A program made the position numbers and the translations under genes. From the NCBI RefSeq assembly GCF_020171365.1, contig NZ_JAIUZO010000002.1, positions 868,001 through 932,000 on the forward strand: a stretch of DNA of 64,000 nt, written 5' to 3'. This DNA comes from Qipengyuania gaetbuli (GTDB taxonomy: Bacteria > Pseudomonadota > Alphaproteobacteria > Sphingomonadales > Sphingomonadaceae). The notes beneath the pieces were generated by a model that was given only the letters and a program-made list of their open reading frames with translations, ran no database searches and was not told the DNA's origin. Shown here in pieces: positions 1 through 7,659 of this stretch. Positions within the stretch are counted from its first letter, which is position 1, and every line of letters begins with the position of its first letter.

Positions 1-65
1 ATCGCCTCGTCGGCGTCCGGGTCGTACTCCTTGACCCTCTCTACGAGTTCGTACTGGCGCAGCAT
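1..65 (-). CDS. rsh: RelA/SpoT-family (p)ppGpp synthetase/hydrolase, N-terminal fragment
   Basis: Only the first 21 codons lie in the window. They read MLRQYELVERVKEYDPDADE, a close match, from memory, to the usual N-terminus of the single alphaproteobacterial Rsh enzyme, which makes and degrades the stringent-response alarmone (p)ppGpp in the cytoplasm. The ATG is at 65-63 on the minus strand and the gene continues past the left edge. A weak purine stretch (TAAGAA) precedes the start. The HD hydrolase and synthetase domains are outside the window, so the call rests on this short signature alone. Confidence 0.8.
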   Translation of the reverse strand, partial: MLRQYELVERVKEYDPDADEA

Positions 66-151
66 TTCTTAGCCACGATGTGGGCAAATCGTGCTGCAAT
101 GCAACGGGAAATGCGGATTCAGCCCGAAGTCTTGCGGCCTTTCGAAGATTT

Positions 152-2047
152 TTACTCCGTCCAGCCGAGCACGCGGTCCACGCCTGCGCGCGTCGCAGCA
201 TGGTAGCTGCCGCGAGTTCTCGCATAGATGCGTTTGGCGATCGGCTGGCCCCAGTCGCCCTCGTTCCACAACACCGCGAACAGCGGGCGGACGAACTTGG
301 CGCGGCCGACTTCGGCAAGGAACGCCTCGACCTGAGGGACGGCCGGTTCGTAGCGGTTCATCAGCGCCAGTTCGAGCCAAAGGAACAGGATCTCGTTGTT
401 CCCCGTCTTCGACAGGCCCAGCGCCGTGTCGAGTGCGGCGAGCTGCGCGGCGGTGCGATCCTTGGGAATGTTGTCGACGAAGCGCATCTGTTCCGCCGCG
501 GTCCAGCCGGCATAGGTCGCCGGGATGGCACCCGATGCTGTGTAGGAAGCAACGGCGGCATCGACTTCGGCGAAGGCTGCCGGATCGGGCTTCGCGACAT
601 TGGCGGGCAGGCCCGGCGCGAAGATCCAGTCGCGCAGCATCAGCGCCTCGGCCTCGGCCGGCGAGGCGACGAGGTTTTCCATCATGTCGGCGAGGAACAT
701 CTCGCTGGTGGCGGGCTGGAAAGCGTGGCCGTCGAACCACTGGCGCAGCCAGGCATCGAACCGCTCGCGGCCCACGATCCGCTCCACCGTGCGCAGGAAG
801 AAGGCGCCCTTGTCATAGGCAATCGCGCTGCCGAGCTCATACTCGCCATCGGTGCTGAGCGCTGTGCCCGGTTCGTCCGCACCCACTTCGGCCAGCACTT
901 CCTGTATATTGGCATACATCAGCGCCGCTTCCTGTTCGGCGCGCTTCTTGCCGTAGACTTCCTCGACGATGCGGTTCTCGAAATAGGTCGTCACGCCTTC
1001 GTTGAGCCAGCTGTCGCCCCAGGTCGCATTGGTCACCAGATTGCCCGACCAGCTATGTGCCAGCTCGTGCGCGACGAGACCGTTATTCGACCGGTCGCCC
1101 GCGATGAAAGTGGGGGTGAGGAAGGTCATCACCGGGTTTTCCATCCCGCCGAAGGGGAAGGCGGGCGGCAGCACGATCATGTCGTAGCGGCCCCAGCGAT
1201 AGGCGCCGTAGAGCCGTTCTGCAGCGACCACCATCTCCTCGGTATCGGCCACCTCGGCCCGGGCGCGGGGCAGGACCGAGGGTTCGGCCCAGACGCCGGT
1301 GCGCGGCCCGATCGGGGCGAAATCGATGTCACCGGCAGCGAGCGCGATAAGGTAGGGCGGCACCGGCTTGTCCATCACGAAACGGAAGGCGCGGCGGCCA
1401 TCGCCGAGGTCTTCGGGCTCGCCCTGGCGCACGCCGCTCATCACCACGTCGAGCGGCTTTGGCGCGGTGATGCGCGCGGCCCAGGTCTGGCGGATGCCGG
1501 GGCTGTCCTGCGTCGGGATCCAGGTGCGATTGCGGATCGCCTGTCCCTGGCTGAACAGGAAGGGGTGGACCTTGCCCGCGGTCTGTTCGGGGCTCAGCCA
1601 TTGCAGCGCGCTGGCATCGGCAGGCGCCTTGTAGGCGATGCGGATGGTGCGCGCGCCGTTCAGCGAAATCGTCAGCGGCGCGCCCTTCCCGCCGGCCTCG
1701 ACCAGCTCGCCCACCGAATAGGGAAGCTCGGCGCCGCGGCTGTCGGTGATCTTCTCGATTTCCAGCCCGTAGCTGTCGAGCACCAGCCGCTCTTCGCCCG
1801 GAGCGACCAGCAGCCTGAGTTCGGCCACGCCGCCGACCCGCTGCGCGGCAAAGTCGAGGTCGAGGTCGAGCTCGACATGGGTGACCCGTGCTTCCTGCGG
1901 CCGGGCATAGGTCGAGCTGTCGAGCGCTTCGGGAGAGGTCAGGATCGGCGCGACCAGCGGCTCCGGATAGCCGCCCGTCTCGGCCGGGATCGACGTGCAG
2001 GCAGCACTGGCAAGCAGCAGGGAAAGCGGGGCGACAAAACGGCGCAT
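152..2047 (-). CDS. M1-family zinc aminopeptidase, predicted lipoprotein
   Basis: The protein has 631 residues. It starts with a lipoprotein signal whose lipobox ends at Cys17 (SAAC). The M1 (leukotriene-A4-hydrolase-like) catalytic core is clear: GGMEN at about 300-304, the zinc motif HELAH at 327-331 and the third zinc ligand in NEG at about 350. It should trim N-terminal residues from peptides in the periplasm or at a membrane surface. The start at 2047 was chosen because the signal peptide begins there and GGAG lies about 9 nt upstream; an in-frame extension to 2368 would put non-hydrophobic sequence before the signal. It is divergent from the GH16 gene. The substrate cannot be told from sequence. 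Confidence 0.9.
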   Translation of the reverse strand: MRRFVAPLSLLLASAACTSIPAETGGYPEPLVAPILTSPEALDSSTYARPQEARVTHVELDLDLDFAAQRVGGVAELRLLVAPGEERLVLDSYGLEIEKITDSRGAELPYSVGELVEAGGKGAPLTISLNGARTIRIAYKAPADASALQWLSPEQTAGKVHPFLFSQGQAIRNRTWIPTQDSPGIRQTWAARITAPKPLDVVMSGVRQGEPEDLGDGRRAFRFVMDKPVPPYLIALAAGDIDFAPIGPRTGVWAEPSVLPRARAEVADTEEMVVAAERLYGAYRWGRYDMIVLPPAFPFGGMENPVMTFLTPTFIAGDRSNNGLVAHELAHSWSGNLVTNATWGDSWLNEGVTTYFENRIVEEVYGKKRAEQEAALMYANIQEVLAEVGADEPGTALSTDGEYELGSAIAYDKGAFFLRTVERIVGRERFDAWLRQWFDGHAFQPATSEMFLADMMENLVASPAEAEALMLRDWIFAPGLPANVAKPDPAAFAEVDAAVASYTASGAIPATYAGWTAAEQMRFVDNIPKDRTAAQLAALDTALGLSKTGNNEILFLWLELALMNRYEPAVPQVEAFLAEVGRAKFVRPLFAVLWNEGDWGQPIAKRIYARTRGSYHAATRAGVDRVLGWTE

Positions 2048-2201
2048 GGGCGACTCCGGAAACGGTTGATCTGTGAAATTGCCCGCCGTCTCGCAAATTC
2101 GGGAGGCTCTGGCCAGAGCGGCCATGAAATCGTACCCGCAGGACTCGCCAAACCGGCCTGGATCGGCAATGAGAACGTTATCAAGAACCGAGAGGTCCCC
2201 G

Positions 2202-3065
2202 ATGAAATCGATCCTGCTGTCGCTTGCCGCCGCCCTTGTCGCCATCCCTGCCGCCGCTTCGGCGCATGACATGAACGGGCGGGAGCTGCTTTTCGCCGAC
2301 GAGTTCGATGCAGGTTCGCTCGATCGGGAAAAGTGGATCACGATCGGCCCTGATTTCTGGGTCAACAACGAACAGCAGGCCTATGTCGACGATCCCGGCG
2401 TGATCAATTTCCTGCAGGACATCCCGGGCGCGGACGACGGCGTCCTGATGCTGCGGCCCGTTTTCAGCCCGGGCATCGACCCCAAGAAGGACCGCAACGC
2501 GCCCTTTGTGTCGGGCCGGATCGAGAGCAAGGGCAAGTTCGACTTCACCTATGGCCGCGCCGAGGCGCGCATCCGCATGCCCGATGCCGAAGGCGTCTGG
2601 CCGGCCTTCTGGCTGCTGGGCAACGGCAAGTGGCCCGACACCGGCGAAATCGACATCATGGAATATGTCGGCGAGAAGGACTGGATCGGCGTCGCCCTGC
2701 ACGGCCCCGGCTATTCGGGCGAGACCCCGCTGGTGAACAAGTACTTCTTCCCCGAAGGCATCGATGTGACCGACTGGCACAACTATGCCGTCGAGTGGAG
2801 CGAAGACAGGATCGAGTTCCTCATCGACGACCGCGTGATTTACCGCGTCACGCGCCCGATGGTCGAAAACTACGGCAAGTGGCGCTTCGACAATCCGAAG
2901 TACCTCATCCTGAATTTCGCAATGGGCGGCGCCTATCCGTTCAAGACCAACGGCATCAAGGAACCGTACAACGGCGTGCCGGCGGAAACGGTCGAGAAGG
3001 TGAAGACCGGCGAGGTCGCCATGCTGGTCGACTGGGTGCGGGTCTGGGGTCCGGAGAAGAAGTAG
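2202..3065 (+). CDS. Secreted glycoside hydrolase family 16 (beta-glucanase/laminarinase-like)
   Basis: The product has 287 residues with a signal peptide that should be cleaved after Ala21 (ASA-HD). The retaining catalytic signature of GH16 is intact: GEIDIMEYVG, with Glu149 as likely nucleophile and Glu154 as acid/base, preceded by the substrate-cleft sequence WPAFWLLG. Family members hydrolyse beta-1,3 or mixed beta-1,3/1,4 glucans, galactans or related algal polysaccharides. The ATG at 2202 is chosen because the signal peptide starts there, with GAGAGG upstream. The gene ends one base before the convergent Rieske gene. The exact glycan is not predictable here. Confidence 0.9.
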   Translation: MKSILLSLAAALVAIPAAASAHDMNGRELLFADEFDAGSLDREKWITIGPDFWVNNEQQAYVDDPGVINFLQDIPGADDGVLMLRPVFSPGIDPKKDRNAPFVSGRIESKGKFDFTYGRAEARIRMPDAEGVWPAFWLLGNGKWPDTGEIDIMEYVGEKDWIGVALHGPGYSGETPLVNKYFFPEGIDVTDWHNYAVEWSEDRIEFLIDDRVIYRVTRPMVENYGKWRFDNPKYLILNFAMGGAYPFKTNGIKEPYNGVPAETVEKVKTGEVAMLVDWVRVWGPEKK

Positions 3066-3066
3066 C

Positions 3067-3930
3067 CTAGATCGGCCCCTGCAGGACCAGTCGGCCGCGG
3101 TCATCTTCCGCGACGCCGAAGATCTCCAGCGCCGGGCAGCGCCCGCCTTCCTCGTGGCCGTCTTCCAGCGAGAAGCGATAGCCGTGCCAGGGGCATGTCA
3201 CCCGGCCATCGGCGACCTCGTGACCCGACAGCGGCCCCAGCAGGTGGGGGCAGGTCGCGCGATGCGCCAGCCAGCGGCCCTCGTGGAAACGCAGGACCAT
3301 CTCGCCCCCGCCTGCGGAGACGATATTGGCGCAGGTCTTGTCGAAACCGGACGAGGCGCCCAGCGCGGTACCCGCCTCCGGCCGCGCATGGCCACCCGAT
3401 GACTTGAGCGCGATAGCCGCCTGGCGCCCGCTCATCAGCTGTTCATCCTCGTCATAGAGCGTGGCATATTGCTGCTGGAGCGCGGCGAGCAGGAACCGGG
3501 CCTGTGCTTCGCTTTCCGGCGGCTGCGGGAGGTAGAATCCCACGCGTACCGTGATCCCTCCTTCGGGTACGGCAGTCGCCTGGGTATGGATTTCCACGCC
3601 CTGCCCGAACCCCTCGACCACGCAGGTGGCCCAGTAATGCTTCGCCGCGTCGACGAGCAATTCGATGAACTGGCTGCCCGCAAAGCCCGGAAGCGATGCC
3701 TTGCACCGCCAGCCCCAGCTGCCCTGTTCGACCAGCGCGATATCGCCAAACGAGGTCGGATGGACGAAGGGCAGGTGTTCCCAGTCGTAGGCGTTTTCCA
3801 TCATCCGCTGCAGGTTCACCGGCAGCTTGCGCTCGTAGGTGCCAAGGCAGTGGAGGTCATCGAGGCGCGCCCGGTCGATCCGGTCGGACCTGCCGGCGAA
3901 GACCGCCCGATCGGCCGCGCTCAGCTCCAC
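3067..3930 (-). CDS. Rieske oxygenase-like protein with inverted domain order
   Basis: The best start is a GTG at 3930 that overlaps the end of hemF by 10 nt and gives 287 residues. The N-terminal half looks like the catalytic domain of aromatic-ring-hydroxylating Rieske oxygenases, with the mononuclear-iron signature E-x3-D-x2-H-x4-H in ENAYDWEHLPFVH. The C-terminal part carries a complete Rieske 2Fe-2S site (CPH near residue 227 and CPWH near 246). In ordinary oxygenases the Rieske domain comes first, so this arrangement is reversed. Substrate is unknown. Overlap with hemF suggests co-expression, perhaps a tetrapyrrole-related or oxygen-dependent reaction, but that is inference. Confidence 0.7.
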   Translation of the reverse strand: MELSAADRAVFAGRSDRIDRARLDDLHCLGTYERKLPVNLQRMMENAYDWEHLPFVHPTSFGDIALVEQGSWGWRCKASLPGFAGSQFIELLVDAAKHYWATCVVEGFGQGVEIHTQATAVPEGGITVRVGFYLPQPPESEAQARFLLAALQQQYATLYDEDEQLMSGRQAAIALKSSGGHARPEAGTALGASSGFDKTCANIVSAGGGEMVLRFHEGRWLAHRATCPHLLGPLSGHEVADGRVTCPWHGYRFSLEDGHEEGGRCPALEIFGVAEDDRGRLVLQGPI

Positions 3931-4778
3931 ACGGCCTCGGGCGGCAGGCTCATGAGGATCGCGTCGATATTGCCGCCGGTCTTGAGGCCGAACAGCGTGC
4001 CGCGGTCGTAGACGAGGTTGAATTCGGCATAGCGCCCGCGCCATTCGAGCTGGGTCAGCTTATCCTCGGGCGTGAATTCGCTTTCCATGCGGCGGCGCAC
4101 CAGCTTGGGGAAGACGTCGAGAAAGGCCTCGCCCACGTCGCGGGTGAAGGCGAAATTGCGCTCGAATGCGGCTTCGTCCGTACATTCCAGATGGTCGTAG
4201 AAGATCCCGCCGACGCCGCGGTGCACGCCGCGGTGGGGGATGAAGAAATAATCGTCCGCCCACTTCTTGAACCGCTCGTAATAGGTCGGATTGTGGGCCG
4301 AACAGGCCGCGCGGAAACGGGCGTGGAAGTCGTTCGTGTCCTCGTCATAGGGCAGCGGCGGGTTGAGGTCCGCCCCGCCGCCGAACCAGGCGGCCTGCGT
4401 GGTGAGGAAGCGCGTGTTCATGTGCACGGCGGGCACGTGCGGGTTCGCCATATGCGCGACCAGGCTGATGCCGGTGGCGGTGAAGCCGGGACTTTCCGCG
4501 CTCGCCCCGTTGATCGAGGCGGCGAATTCAGGCGCGAAATTACCGCGCACGGTCGACACGTTGACCCCGACCTTCTCGAACACCTTGCCCTTCATCAGGC
4601 CCTGGACGCCGCCACCCGGATCGTCATTGCCCGCTTCCTCGCGCTGCCACGGCGTGTAGGCGAAAGCGGCATCCGAGCCCGCTTCGCGCTCGATTGCCTC
4701 GAATTCGGCGCAGATGCGGTCGCGCAGGGTTTCGAACCAGGTGCGCGCTGCTTGGGTCTGTTGTGTCCAGTCGGTCAT
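3921..4778 (-). CDS. hemF: Oxygen-dependent coproporphyrinogen III oxidase
   Basis: This 285-residue cytoplasmic enzyme converts coproporphyrinogen III to protoporphyrinogen IX with O2 in haem biosynthesis. The sequence matches HemF along its full length: GGGVQGLMKGKVFEKVGVN near the N-terminus, VPAVHMNTRF and AWFGGGADLNP in the middle, and HRGVHRGVGGIFYDHL later. Length is typical for the family. It is divergent from pdeM across about 45 bases, and its last codons overlap the start of the downstream Rieske gene, which suggests that both are translated from one mRNA. Confidence 0.97.
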   Translation of the reverse strand: MTDWTQQTQAARTWFETLRDRICAEFEAIEREAGSDAAFAYTPWQREEAGNDDPGGGVQGLMKGKVFEKVGVNVSTVRGNFAPEFAASINGASAESPGFTATGISLVAHMANPHVPAVHMNTRFLTTQAAWFGGGADLNPPLPYDEDTNDFHARFRAACSAHNPTYYERFKKWADDYFFIPHRGVHRGVGGIFYDHLECTDEAAFERNFAFTRDVGEAFLDVFPKLVRRRMESEFTPEDKLTQLEWRGRYAEFNLVYDRGTLFGLKTGGNIDAILMSLPPEAVWS

Positions 4779-4823
4779 GCAAGGGGCCTTGCCATCCCGA
4801 TTTCCCTACGGCAATAGCGCCGC

Positions 4824-5528
4824 ATGGTTCCCCTTTCGTTCGCAGGCGAGGAATGGCTCCTGACAGAGGGCCGCGCACTGTACTGGCCGCGCGAGCAGGC
4901 GCTGCTGGTCGCCGACCTGCACCTCGAAAAAGGCAGCTTTTTCGCCAAGCACGGACAGATGGTCCCGCCATACGACAGCCGCGAGACGCTGGAACGCGTC
5001 GCGCTCGCCATCCGTGAGACAGGGGCGCGACGAGTCATCACGCTGGGCGACAATTTCCACGATTCGGACGGGTCGGCACGGCTCGAACCCCACGCCTACG
5101 GCATGCTGGAGGCGCTGACCAAGGCGGTCGACTGGGTGTGGATCACGGGCAATCACGACCCCGACATGGACGCGCGCTGCGGCGGCACGCTGGCAGAAGA
5201 ACTCGAAATCGGCGGTGTCATCCTGCGCCACCGTGCGCAGAAGGGCGAGACAAGGCCCGAACTTTCGGGCCACTATCACCCGCGCCTCCAGCTCAAGGTC
5301 CGCCAGCGCATGATCCGGCGGCCCTGCGCCGTCGTCAGCGCGAACGAGGGCGCGGACGGGCGGCCCAGCGGGCGCATGATCCTGCCTGCTTTCGGGGCCT
5401 ATACCGGCGGCATGAACGCGGCGGATCCGGCCATCCTCAAGGCGCTCCAGCCCGCCGATCGGATCGATGCTGTGGTGCCTGCGGCGGGCAAGCTGGCGCG
5501 TTTCAACCTGTGGCATCGCACCGCCTGA
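4824..5528 (+). CDS. pdeM: Metallophosphoesterase, ligase-associated DNA damage response endonuclease PdeM
   Basis: The 234-residue protein has the calcineurin-like phosphoesterase metal motifs in order: DLHLEK (about 30), GDNFHD, GNHD and GHYHPR. The combination and length match PdeM, a nuclease usually encoded beside an ATP-dependent DNA ligase and an Lhr-type helicase in a DNA-repair cluster. Those partners are not next to it here; its neighbours are hemF (divergent) and infC (downstream, same strand). Either they lie elsewhere in the genome or the gene was separated from its cluster. A short hairpin (TTTCGC-CCTA-GCGAAA, 5530-5545) follows the stop. Confidence 0.85.
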   Translation: MVPLSFAGEEWLLTEGRALYWPREQALLVADLHLEKGSFFAKHGQMVPPYDSRETLERVALAIRETGARRVITLGDNFHDSDGSARLEPHAYGMLEALTKAVDWVWITGNHDPDMDARCGGTLAEELEIGGVILRHRAQKGETRPELSGHYHPRLQLKVRQRMIRRPCAVVSANEGADGRPSGRMILPAFGAYTGGMNAADPAILKALQPADRIDAVVPAAGKLARFNLWHRTA

Positions 5529-5590
5529 GTTTCGCCCTAGCGAAAAGGCGCGTTTCTCCCTACATAGCGCGCACACCAAACGGCAGAATC

Positions 5591-5606
5591 AGGAGATTGC
5601 CCCATA
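5591..5606 (+). promoter_or_regulatory. Ribosome binding site and AUA initiation codon of infC
   Basis: AGGAG at 5591-5595 is followed after 8 nt by ATA at 5604-5606. This ATA is in frame with infC and begins the peptide (M)ARPPRRS before the first ATG at 5628, which has no Shine-Dalgarno at a usable distance. Genes for IF3 are known to use AUU, AUC or AUA starts, which IF3 itself discriminates against, giving autoregulation. The spacing seen here decides the start. Confidence 0.8.
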
Positions 5607-6146
5607 GCCCGTCCACCCCGGCGCAGCATGCAAATGCCCGTGAAAAGCGGCCCGCGCTACGATAACATGATCAACGTCCCCAAGGTCCGCGTGATCGATC
5701 ACGAAGGAGAAAACCTGGGGGTGATGTACACCCGCGAAGCGGTAGAGCAGGCCAACGAACTGGGTCTCAACCTCGTCGAAGTGTCCCCCAATGCGGACCC
5801 GCCGGTGTGCAAGTTCCTGGATGTCGGCAAGTATCGCTACGAGGCGCAGAAGAAGGCGAACCTCGCACGCAAGACCCAAAAGACGCAGGAGATCAAAGAG
5901 ATCAAGATGCGTCCCAACATCGACGATCACGATTACGACGTGAAGATGCGCAACGTGAACAAGTTCATCGAGCATGGCGACAAGGTGAAGGTCACCCTGC
6001 GCTTCCGCGGTCGCGAAATGGCGCACCAGCAGCTCGGCATGGACCTGCTTAACCGCGTGCGCGACGACGTCGAGGAAATCGCCAAGGTGGAAAGCTTCCC
6101 GCGCCTCGAAGGGCGCCAGATGCTGATGGTGCTCGCACCCAAGTAA
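5604..6146 (+). CDS. infC: Translation initiation factor IF-3
   Basis: IF3 binds the 30S subunit, prevents 50S joining and checks the start codon. From the ATA at 5604 the protein is 180 residues, a normal length. Typical stretches are [15 protein letters not shown] at the start of the N-domain, [18 protein letters not shown] before the linker, a lysine-rich linker ([13 protein letters not shown]), and [13 protein letters not shown] in the C-domain. Use of ATA rather than the ATG at 5628 is supported by AGGAG 8 nt upstream. Autogenous control by start-codon discrimination is therefore likely. A strong terminator follows, so the usual infC-rpmI-rplT operon is not continued here. Confidence 0.96.
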   Translation: MARPPRRSMQMPVKSGPRYDNMINVPKVRVIDHEGENLGVMYTREAVEQANELGLNLVEVSPNADPPVCKFLDVGKYRYEAQKKANLARKTQKTQEIKEIKMRPNIDDHDYDVKMRNVNKFIEHGDKVKVTLRFRGREMAHQQLGMDLLNRVRDDVEEIAKVESFPRLEGRQMLMVLAPK

Positions 6147-6177
6147 GCGTCTGCCGGCAACGGATCGACCGGACAAG

Positions 6178-6212
6178 AGCGGGGCGGTGCCATGGCACCA
6201 GCCCCGCTTTTT
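6178..6212 (+). terminator. Rho-independent terminator of infC
   Basis: The arms AGCGGGGC (6178-6185) and GCCCCGCT (6201-6208) pair perfectly. An inner palindrome GGTGCC/GGCACC extends the stem, and TTTTT (6208-6212) follows. It lies 32 bases after the infC stop codon. Confidence 0.9.
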
Positions 6213-6397
6213 CATGGGCTTGGCACGTCCCGCTCCATCGACGAAGGGCGAATAGCCGCCCCATCTATCGACCAAGTGCTTGCCATAATCGGCAGGCTGC
6301 TCTGCCCCTGCCACGAGTTCTCAAGTATAAGGTCGGCGATTTTCTTGGGGCTGCGACACAAGGCCCCGTAACGACTTCACCAGGCAGGTATCGCAAC

Positions 6398-7567
6398 ATG
6401 GGCAAACGACTTCTCGCTTCGGCAGCCATCGCATCGCTTCTCGCGCTGCCCGCAACACCTGCCCTCGCGCAGGATGCCGCGCCGCTGGCGGCTGCGCAGG
6501 CCGCATCGGCGGACGCCGAATTCGCCCGCTTCGCGCCGCGCCCGTCGAAGAACCTCCAGCTCGATTTCTCGGTCTGGCAGGACGCGCTGCGCTACATGGT
6601 CCTGCGCATGGGGCCGTCCACGCGCCTCGGTGCGAACACCGTCCTGCCGCTGACCGGCACGCGCTTCGTCTACGGGCACGATTCGCGCATCCGCCTCGAA
6701 GGCAACCGCATTCCCTTCTCGATGCTGAGCGAGGAGGCGATCGCCCCGCTGACCGAATACCGCGAGGATCTGCAGCGCATCGCCGGCGAAATCGACATCG
6801 CCAGCCTGCCGAAGAACCAGCAGCTGGCCTTCTGGATCAACCTCCACAATGTCGCCGTTATCGAGAAGATCGCGCTCAACTATCCCGTCACATCGCCCTC
6901 GCTCATCCGGCTCGACGGCAGCGACAAGCCGCTCGACGAGACGAAGTTCATCACCATCGCAGGCGTCGCGATGAGCCCGAAAGACATCCGCACCAAGATC
7001 GTCTTCCCCCACTGGGACGACCCCAAGGTGATCTACGGCTTCTTCCGCGGCGAGCTGGGCGGCCCCACCATCCCGCGCGAAGCCTATACCGCGGCCAATG
7101 TCGATGCGCTGCTGGCCGAAAACGGCAACGAATTCGTCAATTCGCTGCGCGGCGTGGAAAGCATCGGCGGCAAGCTGCTGGTCTCCGAAATCTTCGAGGA
7201 AGCGGCCCCGTTCTTCTTCCCGCGCATGGACGATGACCTCAAGGCGCACCTCGCCACGCTCGCCGAGGAAGACGTCTCGGCGCTGCTCGCCGAAGGCAAG
7301 TCGATCAAGGTCAACACCTATGTCGACACGGTCGCCGACCTTGCCGGGGGCGAAAAGGAACCGCTCTTCTACGAACTCCAGTCGAACGGCGAATACGCCT
7401 CTGCCAAGTTCACGCCCTCGATCCTGCGCTTGCTCGGCGAACGCGCGCAGAAATACCGCGTGCTGCAGGAACAGGGCCGCCTCGGCCGCGTGATCCTGCT
7501 GCCCAATCCCGGCGAGACGATCGAACCTGCGGAAGAGACCGGCGAACCCGCCCAGCCCGAGGAATAA
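6398..7567 (+). CDS. Secreted DUF547-domain protein
   Basis: The protein has 389 residues with a cleavable signal peptide (cleavage likely after ALA, about residue 24). The central part matches DUF547: KNQQLAFWINLHNVAVIEKI followed by a YPV segment and an IRTKIVF segment. The family is widespread in envelope-associated bacterial proteins, and its biochemical role is not established to my knowledge. The C-terminus is acidic and proline-rich (EPAEETGEPAQPEE). About 185 bases separate the infC terminator from this ATG, so it probably has its own promoter; TATAAG near 6325 is a weak -10 candidate. Confidence 0.8.
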   Translation: MGKRLLASAAIASLLALPATPALAQDAAPLAAAQAASADAEFARFAPRPSKNLQLDFSVWQDALRYMVLRMGPSTRLGANTVLPLTGTRFVYGHDSRIRLEGNRIPFSMLSEEAIAPLTEYREDLQRIAGEIDIASLPKNQQLAFWINLHNVAVIEKIALNYPVTSPSLIRLDGSDKPLDETKFITIAGVAMSPKDIRTKIVFPHWDDPKVIYGFFRGELGGPTIPREAYTAANVDALLAENGNEFVNSLRGVESIGGKLLVSEIFEEAAPFFFPRMDDDLKAHLATLAEEDVSALLAEGKSIKVNTYVDTVADLAGGEKEPLFYELQSNGEYASAKFTPSILRLLGERAQKYRVLQEQGRLGRVILLPNPGETIEPAEETGEPAQPEE

Positions 7568-7659
7568 GCCCTGCTGCCGCGATGAAAGCGGCATAGGCGC
7601 CACGTGAAGCCTTGCTCCCTCCCACCCCTGCCCGTTAGCAGGGCAGCGGGAGAGACGCA

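Noticed and set aside
80..2269. A 729-codon open frame on the plus strand
   Set aside because: It is the mirror frame of the M1 aminopeptidase gene, shows no domain pattern, and has no plausible ribosome site.
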